40,164 nucleotides of DNA from Thiobacillus sp. (GTDB lineage: Bacteria > Pseudomonadota > Gammaproteobacteria > Burkholderiales > Thiobacillaceae), in the NCBI GenBank assembly GCA_021166845.1, contig JAJPEP010000103.1, positions 1-40,164 of the forward strand, written 5' to 3'. The notes under the pieces are model-generated. The model was not told the DNA's origin. It saw only the letters and a program-made list of their open reading frames with translations, and did not search any database. A program made the position numbers and the translations under genes. Shown one piece after another: positions 1-6,919 of this stretch (its first letter is position 1; each line of letters starts with the position of its first letter).

Positions 1-282
1 GATGGAGATGCTGGTGGTGCCGGCGATGCCGCTGGTCACTTCCACCGGCACCACGGCGCCGTTTTCGGCGATGTCGGGCGCCTTGATGGTGATGTCCTTG
101 CTGTCTGCCGGGTCGGCCACGCCGATGCCCTTGAGGGCGGCACCGACGTTTTTGGCATCGAAAGCGGCCTTGTTCCAGGCGGCCATCGCCTGGGTCGGCT
201 TCAGCACGCCGGCGACCACGGCAATCGCCACGGCGCCCGCGCCTGCGGCGCCTTTCAGTACGTTTCTACGAAGTACGTTCAT
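1..282 (-). CDS. soxY: SoxY, thiosulfate-oxidation sulfur carrier (partial, N-terminal 94 residues)
   Basis: SoxY carries the sulfur intermediate on a C-terminal GGCGG-type cysteine arm in the periplasmic Sox cycle; that arm lies beyond the window edge and is not seen. The visible part starts MNVLRRNVLKGAAGAG, a Tat-type twin-arginine signal ending near the AMA/A site. It is followed by the SoxY signature region, in which an AFDAKN stretch precedes SKDITIKAPDIAENGAVVPV. The start at 282 is supported by a GGAAGGA ribosome site just upstream. The gene reads off the left end of the window; soxZ would be expected next. A sigma-54-like promoter lies at 427-441, so expression probably follows the thiocyanate operon rather than a classical SoxR repressor, but that is inferred. 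Confidence 0.9.
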   Translation of the reverse strand, partial: MNVLRRNVLKGAAGAGAVAIAVVAGVLKPTQAMAAWNKAAFDAKNVGAALKGIGVADPADSKDITIKAPDIAENGAVVPVEVTSGIAGTTSISI

Positions 283-426
283 TGAGAAATATCCTTCCAA
301 AGTTACAAGTTCATCGATATTTTCGCGGGCGCGATTGCCAAAGCCTTGAACCACCTTCAATCCATGCAGCCTGGAGCCACCCCATGGAGCCGTTACACAC
401 CCAATTGTTTACTCGACACTACTTAA

Positions 427-441
427 GCACAAAGAATGCCA
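427..441 (-). promoter_or_regulatory. Sigma-54 promoter candidate for soxY
   Basis: Read on the minus strand the sequence is TGGCATTCTTTGTGC, which has the GG-N10-GC spacing of a -24/-12 promoter. It points at soxY, with a predicted transcript start near 415 and a leader of about 130 bases. An almost identical element, TGGCATTGTTCGTGC, is present at 7986-8000, and the DNA around the two is also similar. No experiment backs it here. Confidence 0.6.
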
Positions 442-483
442 GATGACATTTGCCATATAAAACAATATGATGCGATTTGCGCA

Positions 484-525
484 ATTTGGAATTCGTTCCA
501 AATAGAAACAGGATTTTTTGGAACG
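484..525. promoter_or_regulatory. Likely enhancer/operator region upstream of soxY (palindromes plus CGTTCC-N5-GAAAC box)
   Basis: Positions 484-503 form a perfect palindrome, ATTTGGAATTCGTTCCAAAT (8-bp arms, TTCG centre). A third half-site, TTTGGAACG at 517-525, pairs with CGTTCCAAA at 494-502. Inside it, 494-509 reads CGTTCC-AAATA-GAAAC, the same box found at 7740-7755 and 27227-27242. It lies about 53 bp upstream of the -24 element at 427-441, a normal place for an NtrC-type activator site. The rest of 283-619 holds only leader sequence and AT-rich spacer; I see no gene in it and no clear terminator for the operon ending at 620. Confidence 0.55.
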
Positions 526-619
526 GGAAAGATTGACCGATTTAGCTCTCAGCTCCGATCCCTGCGAGCCATTACGTTGACCTGTCGATTTCTGTCTGAG
601 CCTGGAATGCTCCTGACAA

Positions 620-1168
620 TCACCTGGCTGAGGCGGGAGGCAAAGGTGAGCGGTACTGCATCGCCTGGCCGGATCCATCCAGTTCCCCGGACTTAAGTGG
701 CGGCCGTGCCGGCGGCGACGCGTAAAACACCTTGTCCTTTTCGTCACCCTTGATTCCATGGCGCTGGCTGCGCTTGAACGGATGGTTCATCAACACCAGT
801 CCATCCTGTTGCGCCGCCTCGCGCTGCGCGATTTCGAGGTCGCCCGCAGCCTGTCCATTCCATGGCATGACATAGTAGGCTGGGGCCTCTCGGTCCGGCA
901 GCTGCAGCCAGAGATAAATCGCCTGGCCGTCTTTCGGGCGCACCGCCAGCACCACCGCCTCCTTGGCCTGGGAGAAATATTCCTGATCGATCGGTTTGGG
1001 CTGGGACAGCAACTGGTTGAAGAGGTACAGCGCCAAGCCGACCGAACCCGCCAAATAAAGCAGCGAGGTCAGGCGGAAGGCGTGGCTGGTGGTGGTCCTC
1101 ATCGAAAACAGGGCGTAGCCCAGGGAAACGATGAGATAAGCGACCAGCAGGGCGAGCAGGTTGTTCAT
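620..1168 (-). CDS. Uncharacterised two-helix membrane protein, last gene of the thiocyanate operon
   Basis: I do not recognise this 182-residue protein. Two hydrophobic segments (about residues 3-21, LLALLVAYLIVSLGYALF, and 33-52) are followed by a soluble domain with the aromatic stretches AIYLWLQLP and APAYYVMPW, and a Pro/Ser-rich tail. Its start overlaps the stop of the preceding gene as ATGA (1165-1168), so translation is probably coupled. It travels with an ExbB/TolQ-like channel and a one-helix protein. A partner in that membrane complex is a reasonable guess, not shown by sequence. The ORF is real by position and coupling; its function is unknown. Confidence 0.7.
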   Translation of the reverse strand: MNNLLALLVAYLIVSLGYALFSMRTTTSHAFRLTSLLYLAGSVGLALYLFNQLLSQPKPIDQEYFSQAKEAVVLAVRPKDGQAIYLWLQLPDREAPAYYVMPWNGQAAGDLEIAQREAAQQDGLVLMNHPFKRSQRHGIKGDEKDKVFYASPPARPPLKSGELDGSGQAMQYRSPLPPASAR

Positions 1169-1818
1169 TTGTAGGCATCGAAGTTGTAGCCGCCGGGCGC
1201 GTCGGTGCGCAGGGCCTTCGGCGCAGCGTTGACGCTGGAAGCAAGCAGTTCGCCCTGGTCGTCCAGCTTGAAGCGGAACACGGTCTGCTCCTCGCCCGGC
1301 TTGCGCAGGACCGCATCGGACACCAGTATTTGCCGGCTTACGCGTGAACTGCCGCTCGGCTTGATGGTGGACACCAGAACCTTGACCTTGAGCGGCCAGA
1401 CGTTGGCACGGTTGAAATACATGTGCAGGTTGACGGCGTATTCGCCTGCCGGGATGTCGCGCGAGAAAGCGTTCTCGTAGTTCAGATTGGAAGCGTCGTT
1501 GCGGAAGCCGATATCATCCCGCAGCAGGTTGAAGACCTGGCCGCCCAGGTTGGAGTAGCCGACGGCAACGTCGCCCGGAGCCTGCACCCAGAGGTCGACG
1601 TCGGCGTCGACACGATCGTCCCAGCGCGCTTCCACGATCACGTTTCCGGGCGCCGATACCTCCTTGCTCTCTTCCTGCTTTTGCTTGGGCGGATTGATGT
1701 GGGGCAGCATGATAACGACCAGCGACACAAACCCGAGCAGCGCGAGGGTGATGACGTCGCGGAAAACGACGTCGGAATCGTCCTCGGCTTCGGCATCGAA
1801 TGAAAAATGCTTGCTCAT
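1165..1818 (-). CDS. Single-helix membrane protein with periplasmic beta-rich domain, ExbD-like topology
   Basis: The protein has 217 residues. An acidic cytoplasmic N-terminus (MSKHFSFDAEAEDDSDVVFRD) leads into one helix (about 23-41, ITLALLGFVSLVVIMLP). A periplasmic domain of about 170 residues follows, with the stretches RWDDRVDADVDLWVQAPGD, VGYSNLGGQVFNLLRDD and AGEYAVNLHMYF. The N-in, single-helix layout directly after an ExbB/TolQ-like gene (9-bp gap) mirrors ExbD/TolR/MotB partners. The periplasmic domain is not a recognisable ExbD or OmpA-like fold, however. An aspartate in or next to the helix would be needed for a proton channel; the nearest is D21 at its cytoplasmic edge. Function is unknown; I infer a proton-driven complex. 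Confidence 0.75.
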   Translation of the reverse strand: MSKHFSFDAEAEDDSDVVFRDVITLALLGFVSLVVIMLPHINPPKQKQEESKEVSAPGNVIVEARWDDRVDADVDLWVQAPGDVAVGYSNLGGQVFNLLRDDIGFRNDASNLNYENAFSRDIPAGEYAVNLHMYFNRANVWPLKVKVLVSTIKPSGSSRVSRQILVSDAVLRKPGEEQTVFRFKLDDQGELLASSVNAAPKALRTDAPGGYNFDAYK

Positions 1819-1827
1819 CGCGGACGG

Positions 1828-2427
1828 CTATTCCGTGTCCGCCGATTCGAGGATGGCGGCGACCAGGTTGACCACTCCGGTACGCAACATATTGTAGTTG
1901 GCGTTCAGCCACAGGTTGGTGATGGCCCCCGCCAGGGTCGTGTAGAGCGCAACGCCCATGCCGTTGGTGAGCGCGCCCACCAGCTTGCCGACCTGGGCAG
2001 CATCGCCCACTGCATTGGCCGAAATGTTGGTCAGCACCATAATGAAGCCGATCACCGTGCCGAGCAGACCCAGCATGACCAGGCTGGACGAGATGTACTT
2101 GACGAAGGAGATGCGCGCAAACAGCTTGATCTCGAACGCTTCCTTCACGCTTTCACGGTCGGCCTGCCTGCTCTTGTCGGCAAATTCCTTGAGCTTGCCC
2201 TTGCCGCCGCGCTTGACGTAGTTGAGTTCGCGGCTCGTCTTCCAAACGCGAAACCCGCACAGCACCATGCCATACAGGAACAGGCCGGCGATCACGTACA
2301 CGATGTAGGAGCTGTCCGCCAGAAAAACGGGCTCGACCATGCCGTTCATGTGGAACACCCACAGAATGGCGAAGCCCACCATGTTCAAGGCCAGCCAGCG
2401 ATAGAAAAGCAGGTAGTCCCATTTCAT
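1828..2427 (-). CDS. MotA/TolQ/ExbB-family proton-channel protein
   Basis: The protein has 199 residues, starting at MKWDYLLFYRW with GAGGAA upstream; the longer in-frame start at 2562 would overlap upstream sequence and lacks a ribosome site. It has four hydrophobic segments. A cytoplasmic basic loop (RVWKTSRELNYVKRGGKGK) precedes the family core: a helix pair around LVMLGLLGTVIGFIMVL and then GALTNGMGVALYTTLAGAI, the classic ExbB/TolQ/MotA pattern. These proteins form the pentameric stator of proton-motive-force machines. It is separate from the TonB-linked ExbB at 10949-11701 and is followed by an ExbD-like partner. What it energises here is unknown. Its place in the thiocyanate operon suggests handling of sulfur, copper or the cell envelope. 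Confidence 0.85.
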   Translation of the reverse strand: MKWDYLLFYRWLALNMVGFAILWVFHMNGMVEPVFLADSSYIVYVIAGLFLYGMVLCGFRVWKTSRELNYVKRGGKGKLKEFADKSRQADRESVKEAFEIKLFARISFVKYISSSLVMLGLLGTVIGFIMVLTNISANAVGDAAQVGKLVGALTNGMGVALYTTLAGAITNLWLNANYNMLRTGVVNLVAAILESADTE

Positions 2428-2558
2428 TCTTGTGATTCCTCGGACAACAACATCGGCTTGAGCTTCATAAGCGGCCCGGGGCCGGGCGCGAGTCAACGCA
2501 ATTGGGGCCCAGGGCGCATCCCGCCATCCGGTTTTGCCGTTGGCGCAGGAAACCCGTC

Positions 2559-2891
2559 TCAATGATCGGCGGTGAGCGGATAGCCGAGCTGCGCCATGCC
2601 GAGAAACGCCTGTTCGCTGGCCACAGCAGCGTGTTTGACCACCGCCGCGCTATCCTGCTTTTTGGCCGCCTCCTGGGCCTGGGCCAATGCACTGGCGGCC
2701 GTCGTCCACAACGCGCTCTTGCTCTTTGCCATATCGACGATGAACACCGCTCCCGACAGCGCCTGCGACGCCTCGGCCGTCAATGCTGAACCCGCAGCGC
2801 TTTCCGCCGCATACACACCGGAGCCCATGGCGCCGCCAAGCAGAAAAATCCCTCCGGCCATCATCCGGGCTACATTTTGAATTGCCTTCAT
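2559..2891 (-). CDS. SoxK/SAXB-like small periplasmic protein (SoxXA partner)
   Basis: The protein has 110 residues, starting at MKAIQNVARMM with AAGGAG just upstream; the longer ORF start at 2942 would run into soxA. It has a signal peptide ending near VYA/AES, then an alanine-rich helical domain in which SALWTTAASALAQAQEAA is followed by a second helix (AVVKHAAVASEQAFLGMA). Small helical proteins of this kind next to soxXA (SoxK, also called SoxXA-binding protein) stabilise the SoxAX complex and raise its activity. Family assignment rests on size, the W-x-x-A helix pattern and position 47 bp after soxA; sequence conservation in this family is low. Another helical adaptor remains possible. 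Confidence 0.65.
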   Translation of the reverse strand: MKAIQNVARMMAGGIFLLGGAMGSGVYAAESAAGSALTAEASQALSGAVFIVDMAKSKSALWTTAASALAQAQEAAKKQDSAAVVKHAAVASEQAFLGMAQLGYPLTADH

Positions 2892-2938
2892 CCCTGTTCT
2901 CCTTGAATAAGTGAGCAGCACCTGCCGTGCGCTGCGGG

Positions 2939-3772
2939 TCATTTCCGGAATACCGAAGCCTTGAGCGGCAGACCATTGCTCAGGTAGCTGTGGTAGTACT
3001 CGAGGTTGTTGTATTCCTCGCCGCCGATTTCAAGCGGTGTCATGCGTACCATCTGGTTGCACGCGGCATAACGGCGCTGCAGGGTGAACAGCGTGTATTC
3101 GCCGCCGCGGAATGCCGGCCAGTGGGTGGCCTGGCCAGGCGCCATCGACAGGTATTCGGTGCGCAGGACGTTGCCGACGTTGCTGATATGGCAACCCGCG
3201 CAGGAAAAATTCAGCTGGCCGCGGCGCTGGTGAAAGAACCGCTTGCCTGCTTCATAGGCTTCCAGGGCATCCTTGCCTTCCACCTTGACGTTCATCCTCA
3301 TGCCGTCGGACAAGGTGCGGGCATGGGCCGTCAGCAGCCCCATGGTGTTCATGTCGCTGTGCTTGTAGGCCGCTTCGCCATTTTCCGTTCGGCACTGGTT
3401 GAGTGCCATTTCGAACGTCACCACTTTTTTTGCGGCGGCATCGAACAACGGGTAATTGCCAGCGACATTCTTCCCCCCGCGCGGGAAGCAGTCCGCGTAG
3501 CGCTTGCCGTTTTTGAACGGGGTTTCCCACAATTTGGCGCCTTTCTCGATTTCGGCGTCGTAAGGCGGGAAAGCCATGATGGCGTCGTATTGAGCTTTGG
3601 CATCGGGGCTGAATACCAGTGCGCCATGCACGTAATCCTCGAATTTGATAGCGGGATATTTTTTCTGCACCGCTTTTACGACTTCCAGACGATGTTTTTC
3701 CGGTGCGGCCTGCGCATTCACGGCGACTGCGAGCCATCCCAGGCAGGACATGATCCAAATCAGTTTCTTCAT
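2939..3772 (-). CDS. soxA: SoxA, L-cysteine S-thiosulfotransferase haem subunit
   Basis: The protein has 277 residues with a signal peptide (MKKLIWIMSCLGWLAVAVNAQA). One c-type haem site, CAGCH, is at 191-195. The SoxA active-site cysteine (persulfide ligand) is C238 in RRYAACNQM, followed by the family ending NLEYYHSYLSNGLPLKASVF. C95 and C127 probably form the disulfide that replaces the first haem in mono-haem SoxA proteins. SoxAX joins a sulfane or thiosulfate group to a carrier cysteine and passes two electrons to its haems. Here it lies with soxX and a soxK-like gene downstream of a thiocyanate dehydrogenase. It may therefore act on the sulfur released from thiocyanate, or as electron acceptor; both are inferences. 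GGAGAAAGAA precedes the start. Confidence 0.93.
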   Translation of the reverse strand: MKKLIWIMSCLGWLAVAVNAQAAPEKHRLEVVKAVQKKYPAIKFEDYVHGALVFSPDAKAQYDAIMAFPPYDAEIEKGAKLWETPFKNGKRYADCFPRGGKNVAGNYPLFDAAAKKVVTFEMALNQCRTENGEAAYKHSDMNTMGLLTAHARTLSDGMRMNVKVEGKDALEAYEAGKRFFHQRRGQLNFSCAGCHISNVGNVLRTEYLSMAPGQATHWPAFRGGEYTLFTLQRRYAACNQMVRMTPLEIGGEEYNNLEYYHSYLSNGLPLKASVFRK

Positions 3773-3809
3773 TTCTTTCTCCGTACGGTGTCGATAATGA
3801 ATACGCGCC

Positions 3810-4178
3810 TTACAGCCCGTAGATGTAATCCACTACTTTGTTGATCTCGTCATCGCTCAGAATCTTGTGCTTGCCGAAGGGGGGCATGAGGCTGTCGGCA
3901 TTGGCTTTTGCCGGGTCCCAGAGTTGGGCGTAGAGCTTTGCGCGATCCGGAAACCGTTCCTTCATGTTGATCACCGGCGGGGCGATGTTGGTGCTGGTAA
4001 CAGCTTTTGAATCGCCAGGAATGGCGTGACAGGCCAGGCAATTGCCCTTGCGGTTGTCGAAAGCCAGTTCCTGCCCGGTGGGCGCCTTGGCTTCATCCGC
4101 ACACACCGTCTGCGCAAAGCCGGCAATCAGAATCAGGCATGCGCCGGCAGTGCGGATGCTCGTGGGAAATTGATACAT
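3810..4178 (-). CDS. soxX: SoxX, monohaem cytochrome c subunit of SoxAX
   Basis: The protein has 122 residues from MYQFPTSIRT, chosen because AAGGAG lies 6-7 bases upstream; the in-frame extension to 4232 lacks this and would overlap the previous gene. A signal peptide ends near VCADEA. The haem-binding motif is CLACH (47-51) and the probable axial ligand is M98 in SLMPPFGKH, followed by the SoxX ending LSDDEINKVVDYIYGL. It receives electrons from SoxA and donates to the respiratory chain. The order soxX-soxA-soxK, without soxYZ in the same transcript, is unusual for a standard sox operon and suits a second, thiocyanate-specific SoxAX. Confidence 0.92.
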   Translation of the reverse strand: MYQFPTSIRTAGACLILIAGFAQTVCADEAKAPTGQELAFDNRKGNCLACHAIPGDSKAVTSTNIAPPVINMKERFPDRAKLYAQLWDPAKANADSLMPPFGKHKILSDDEINKVVDYIYGL

Positions 4179-4216
4179 ATCTGCTCCTTGGTGTATCCAG
4201 GTGTCGCACCCGGGTG

Positions 4217-4876
4217 TTACTGAAAAATGCACGGTCCCGGATTCATGTCCGGGCAGGTGGTGCTGGCATCGGTCCGCATTCCGGACACCTCTGCCTCACT
4301 AAAATCGGCCGCATGCAGATTCGCGCCCGAAAAGTTCGTGTCCGCCATTCCGGAAAACAGAAAACGGGCCTCGTATAAATCCGCATTCTTGAAATTTGCG
4401 CCATGCAGATTCGCGCCTTCCAGATTGGCGCGCTCCAGCAGAGCGCCGCTAAAATCGACCCCGGTCAGGTCGGCCTGGGTGAAGCTCGTGCGGTTGGCAT
4501 TCACCTGGGACAGGTTGCTGCCCTGCAGATCCGCGCCGCTCATTACCGTCCCGCCGATCACGGCCCCGCTCAAGTCGACGCCAATCAACCGGGCCTTGGA
4601 CAGATTTGCGCCGATAAGAAATGCGCCGCGCAGATCGGCACGCGACAGGTCCGCCTGCCGCAAATCGGCGCCGAGAAGGTTTTGCCCCGCCATACTGACG
4701 CCCCTCAGGTCACAGGCAACGCAGCTATTGGTGGTAATCAAGCGGTTCCGGTTTTCTGTCTGGGCTGCGTTTGGCTGGGCATAGACCGTGGATATCGAAA
4801 ACACAGCCATCAGGCCAAACGTTGTTGCCAGCGGCAGCAGGAGGAAATCGGCTTGGGTCTTCATGAACACGTTCAT
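4217..4876 (-). CDS. Exported pentapeptide-repeat protein
   Basis: The protein has 219 residues. A hydrophobic N-terminus (about 11-33, FLLLPLATTFGLMAVFSISTVYA) is a likely signal peptide. Next comes a cysteine pair, CVACDL, that opens a run of about 25 A(D/N)Lxx pentapeptides (for example ADLRQADLSRADLRG and ANLEGANLHGANF) forming a right-handed beta-helix. The tail TCPDMNPGPCIF supplies two further cysteines, so the helix ends may be capped by disulfides or bind a metal. Pentapeptide proteins have no single function. Periplasmic placement and the SoxX/thiocyanate dehydrogenase context are the only hints, perhaps a scaffold. The start may instead be M at 4864. Neither start has a strong ribosome site. 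Confidence 0.88.
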   Translation of the reverse strand: MNVFMKTQADFLLLPLATTFGLMAVFSISTVYAQPNAAQTENRNRLITTNSCVACDLRGVSMAGQNLLGADLRQADLSRADLRGAFLIGANLSKARLIGVDLSGAVIGGTVMSGADLQGSNLSQVNANRTSFTQADLTGVDFSGALLERANLEGANLHGANFKNADLYEARFLFSGMADTNFSGANLHAADFSEAEVSGMRTDASTTCPDMNPGPCIFQ

Positions 4877-4908
4877 TGGTTATTCATTTTTCAATGGCCA
4901 ATAGCCTG

Positions 4909-5346
4909 TTAATCCAATGAAAATCGCGTCTGCAGCGGCGCTTCGTCATTCATGGTGATCACCAGTACCAGCTTTGTTCCTTTGCGTGGCTTGATACGTG
5001 CGTCCTTGATCGACAATTCGTTGTTGCCGGTCGGTGCCATATACACAGAGAATGCGTCGTTCCCAGAGATGACCCGCAGGATGCCAACCGCCCCTTTGGT
5101 CGACTGTGGCGTGTCGCCATGATCAGTGACCCATACGTGTGCTTCGCCGTCTTTCATCACCAGTTCAAAGTGATACATCTCCACCATGCGCAACATGCCT
5201 CCATGGGCACCTTTGACTGTTGCCAGATACTCGTTGCTGTGCGCCCATGTCGGCATCGGCAGACTAAACAAAGCGATCAGGAATATGCCGACCAGCGGTC
5301 GGACCGCATATGCCAAATGGCTCGGATTCAGAATCCTGAAATTCAT
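4909..5346 (-). CDS. Small periplasmic protein with His/Met-rich segment, candidate copper carrier
   Basis: The protein has 145 residues with an N-terminal signal (hydrophobic 17-36, cleavage near TWA/HSN) and AAGGAG before the start. After cleavage the mature chain opens HSNEYLATVKGAHGGMLRMVEMYHFE, a His/Met-rich stretch suited to periplasmic Cu(I) or Cu(II). A beta-rich domain of about 90 residues follows (HVWVTDHGDTPQ, TGNNELSIKDARIKPRKG). The layout recalls domains found at the C-terminus of heavy-metal adaptors and in small copper chaperones. It sits directly after the thiocyanate dehydrogenase, a three-copper enzyme, so a role in metal delivery is attractive. I do not recognise a named family, and metal binding is inferred from composition only. 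Confidence 0.75.
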   Translation of the reverse strand: MNFRILNPSHLAYAVRPLVGIFLIALFSLPMPTWAHSNEYLATVKGAHGGMLRMVEMYHFELVMKDGEAHVWVTDHGDTPQSTKGAVGILRVISGNDAFSVYMAPTGNNELSIKDARIKPRKGTKLVLVITMNDEAPLQTRFSLD

Positions 5347-5414
5347 TTCGATACTCCTTTGCTACATGTAGCGAAAAACCGCCGACAGCACGCGCTGCCG
5401 ACGGAACAACCCAA

Positions 5415-6881
5415 TTACACCGAGGTGCTGCGGGAGTATTTCATGCCCTCCCAGTTCTCAGGGACCACGACGTGGTCGTGCATGCCGCCAGGGCAAGGCA
5501 GCCGCGCCTCGATCTTGTCGGTCTCGATGTTGAGAATTACAAGCCCCGACTGGCCCGCCTGGTGTCCGCTGTACACCGTGGTCATGTACTTGCCGTCCAC
5601 GGTACAGTCGCAGGTATGCGGATCCGGCCCCGTATCCCACTTGGCAACGACTTTCCAGGTCTTGGCATCCACTTTGCAGATGTAGCCGTTATTGGGCTTG
5701 CGCGCCCACATGGTGAAGTAGACGAAGCGGGAATCCGGAACGTTGCCCATGTGCAGCGGCAGGTACTTGGTTCCGAAGCCCTCGACGAAGGTTTCCTTTT
5801 TCCACTTGTTCGGGTTTTCATCTGTCGAGCGGTAGACAGCAATGTTGTTCTGCAGCACGTTGTTGCAGGCGACGAAGTATTCGCCACTCGTGATGAAACC
5901 GGCTTCGTGAAGAGGCGTCAGCACGGAAGGCACGGCGAAGGTCCAGGTAAAGCCGGTCTGCTTCACCAGAGGGAAGTTGTCCGGAGAACCCTTCGCGGTC
6001 GACAGCAGGGCCACCACTTCCCAGGTACGGGTGTCGATGATGGCGCAGCAGCCAAGGCGGCGGATCAGGATGGCGCCGAACGGCAACGTGGGATGCCAGG
6101 TGAATGCATCCACGAACACCGCGGTGGGGTCGGCCGGCATCAGTTCTTCGCCCAGCATCGCTTCGTGAGTCGTCTTCATGCCCTTGCGGCCCACGTAATC
6201 GAACTTGCCCGTGGTGGCATCGGGGAAGACATGGCTGATGTTGAGTTGCCGGGCGACGGGATCATAGTCAGCGCGGAACGCCTTGATGATCTTCGGATTG
6301 TCGCTAACGTCCGTGATCAGCACCATGTCCTTCTGGCCATCCGCGAACGCCACGTATTTGTTGGCGTTTTCGCCCACGCCGATGGAGACGTGCACGCCCA
6401 GCGACATGCCGGTAGTGATACCGATGTCGTTGACCACGGAAATGGAGTTCTGCTTGCCGCTGCCGTCGTAGCGCATCTTGAACATCTTGAAGTCACCGCG
6501 GTTACGCCACTCCGGAGAGTTCTCGTTGACGTAGGGCGATGCCGGCGGCTGCATGGTCTGGTAGAAGTCGAAGCCCTTGTAGGGATCGGCCGACGGCATG
6601 GCCGCGATGTGGTGGGGAATAGGCATGTCGATGCCGTGCAGGCCGTAGGAATACCAGGCCAGCGTCTCGGGCACGGACAAATCCATGGCCTGCACATAGC
6701 CGCCGTACTTGCTCGGCAGCAGCGCAATGCTGCCCTTGAATTTGGCGAATAACTCAGCCTGCGCTTCGCCGATCGGATTGTGTACAGCCGAAAACGCGCT
6801 GCCTGAGCCAAGCAGGCCTGCCGTTCCGGCAACACCGGCAGCGAACGCGCCCTGCATGAACTGCCTTCTGTTGATACTCAT
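5415..6881 (-). CDS. Thiocyanate dehydrogenase (copper beta-propeller, Tat-exported)
   Basis: The protein has 488 residues. The twin-arginine signal NRRQFMQGAF (4-13) runs to a cleavage site near AFSA/V, and AAGGAG precedes the ATG. The remainder is a beta-propeller resembling nitrous oxide reductase but lacking its CuA domain. Candidate copper and active-site residues are K58, H90/H91, H164, E246, H325, H377, H422 and H468. From memory, the Thioalkalivibrio enzyme uses K103, H135, H206, E288, H381, H438, H482 and H528. The gaps K-H 32, H-E 82 and H482-H528 46 match exactly and the others are within 3-14. The reaction is SCN- + H2O to OCN- + S0 + 2H+ + 2e-, in the periplasm. SoxA/SoxX, copper handling and a sigma-54 regulator nearby agree with known clusters. 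I see no cyanase in the window. Alternative: another copper oxidoreductase of the same fold. Confidence 0.87.
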   Translation of the reverse strand: MSINRRQFMQGAFAAGVAGTAGLLGSGSAFSAVHNPIGEAQAELFAKFKGSIALLPSKYGGYVQAMDLSVPETLAWYSYGLHGIDMPIPHHIAAMPSADPYKGFDFYQTMQPPASPYVNENSPEWRNRGDFKMFKMRYDGSGKQNSISVVNDIGITTGMSLGVHVSIGVGENANKYVAFADGQKDMVLITDVSDNPKIIKAFRADYDPVARQLNISHVFPDATTGKFDYVGRKGMKTTHEAMLGEELMPADPTAVFVDAFTWHPTLPFGAILIRRLGCCAIIDTRTWEVVALLSTAKGSPDNFPLVKQTGFTWTFAVPSVLTPLHEAGFITSGEYFVACNNVLQNNIAVYRSTDENPNKWKKETFVEGFGTKYLPLHMGNVPDSRFVYFTMWARKPNNGYICKVDAKTWKVVAKWDTGPDPHTCDCTVDGKYMTTVYSGHQAGQSGLVILNIETDKIEARLPCPGGMHDHVVVPENWEGMKYSRSTSV

Positions 6882-6919
6882 TGCATTCTCCTTAAGTTTT
6901 AAGACCTGAATTTATCGAT

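Noticed and set aside
484-503. Palindrome ATTTGGAATTCGTTCCAAAT as terminator of the thiocyanate operon
   Set aside because: No T-run follows on the minus strand and it coincides with the activator box pattern, so a binding site is more likely.
5415-6881. Nitrous oxide reductase (nosZ)
   Set aside because: The propeller and His pattern are similar, but the C-terminal CuA cupredoxin domain is missing, the length is too short, and no nos genes are present. Neighbours fit thiocyanate oxidation.
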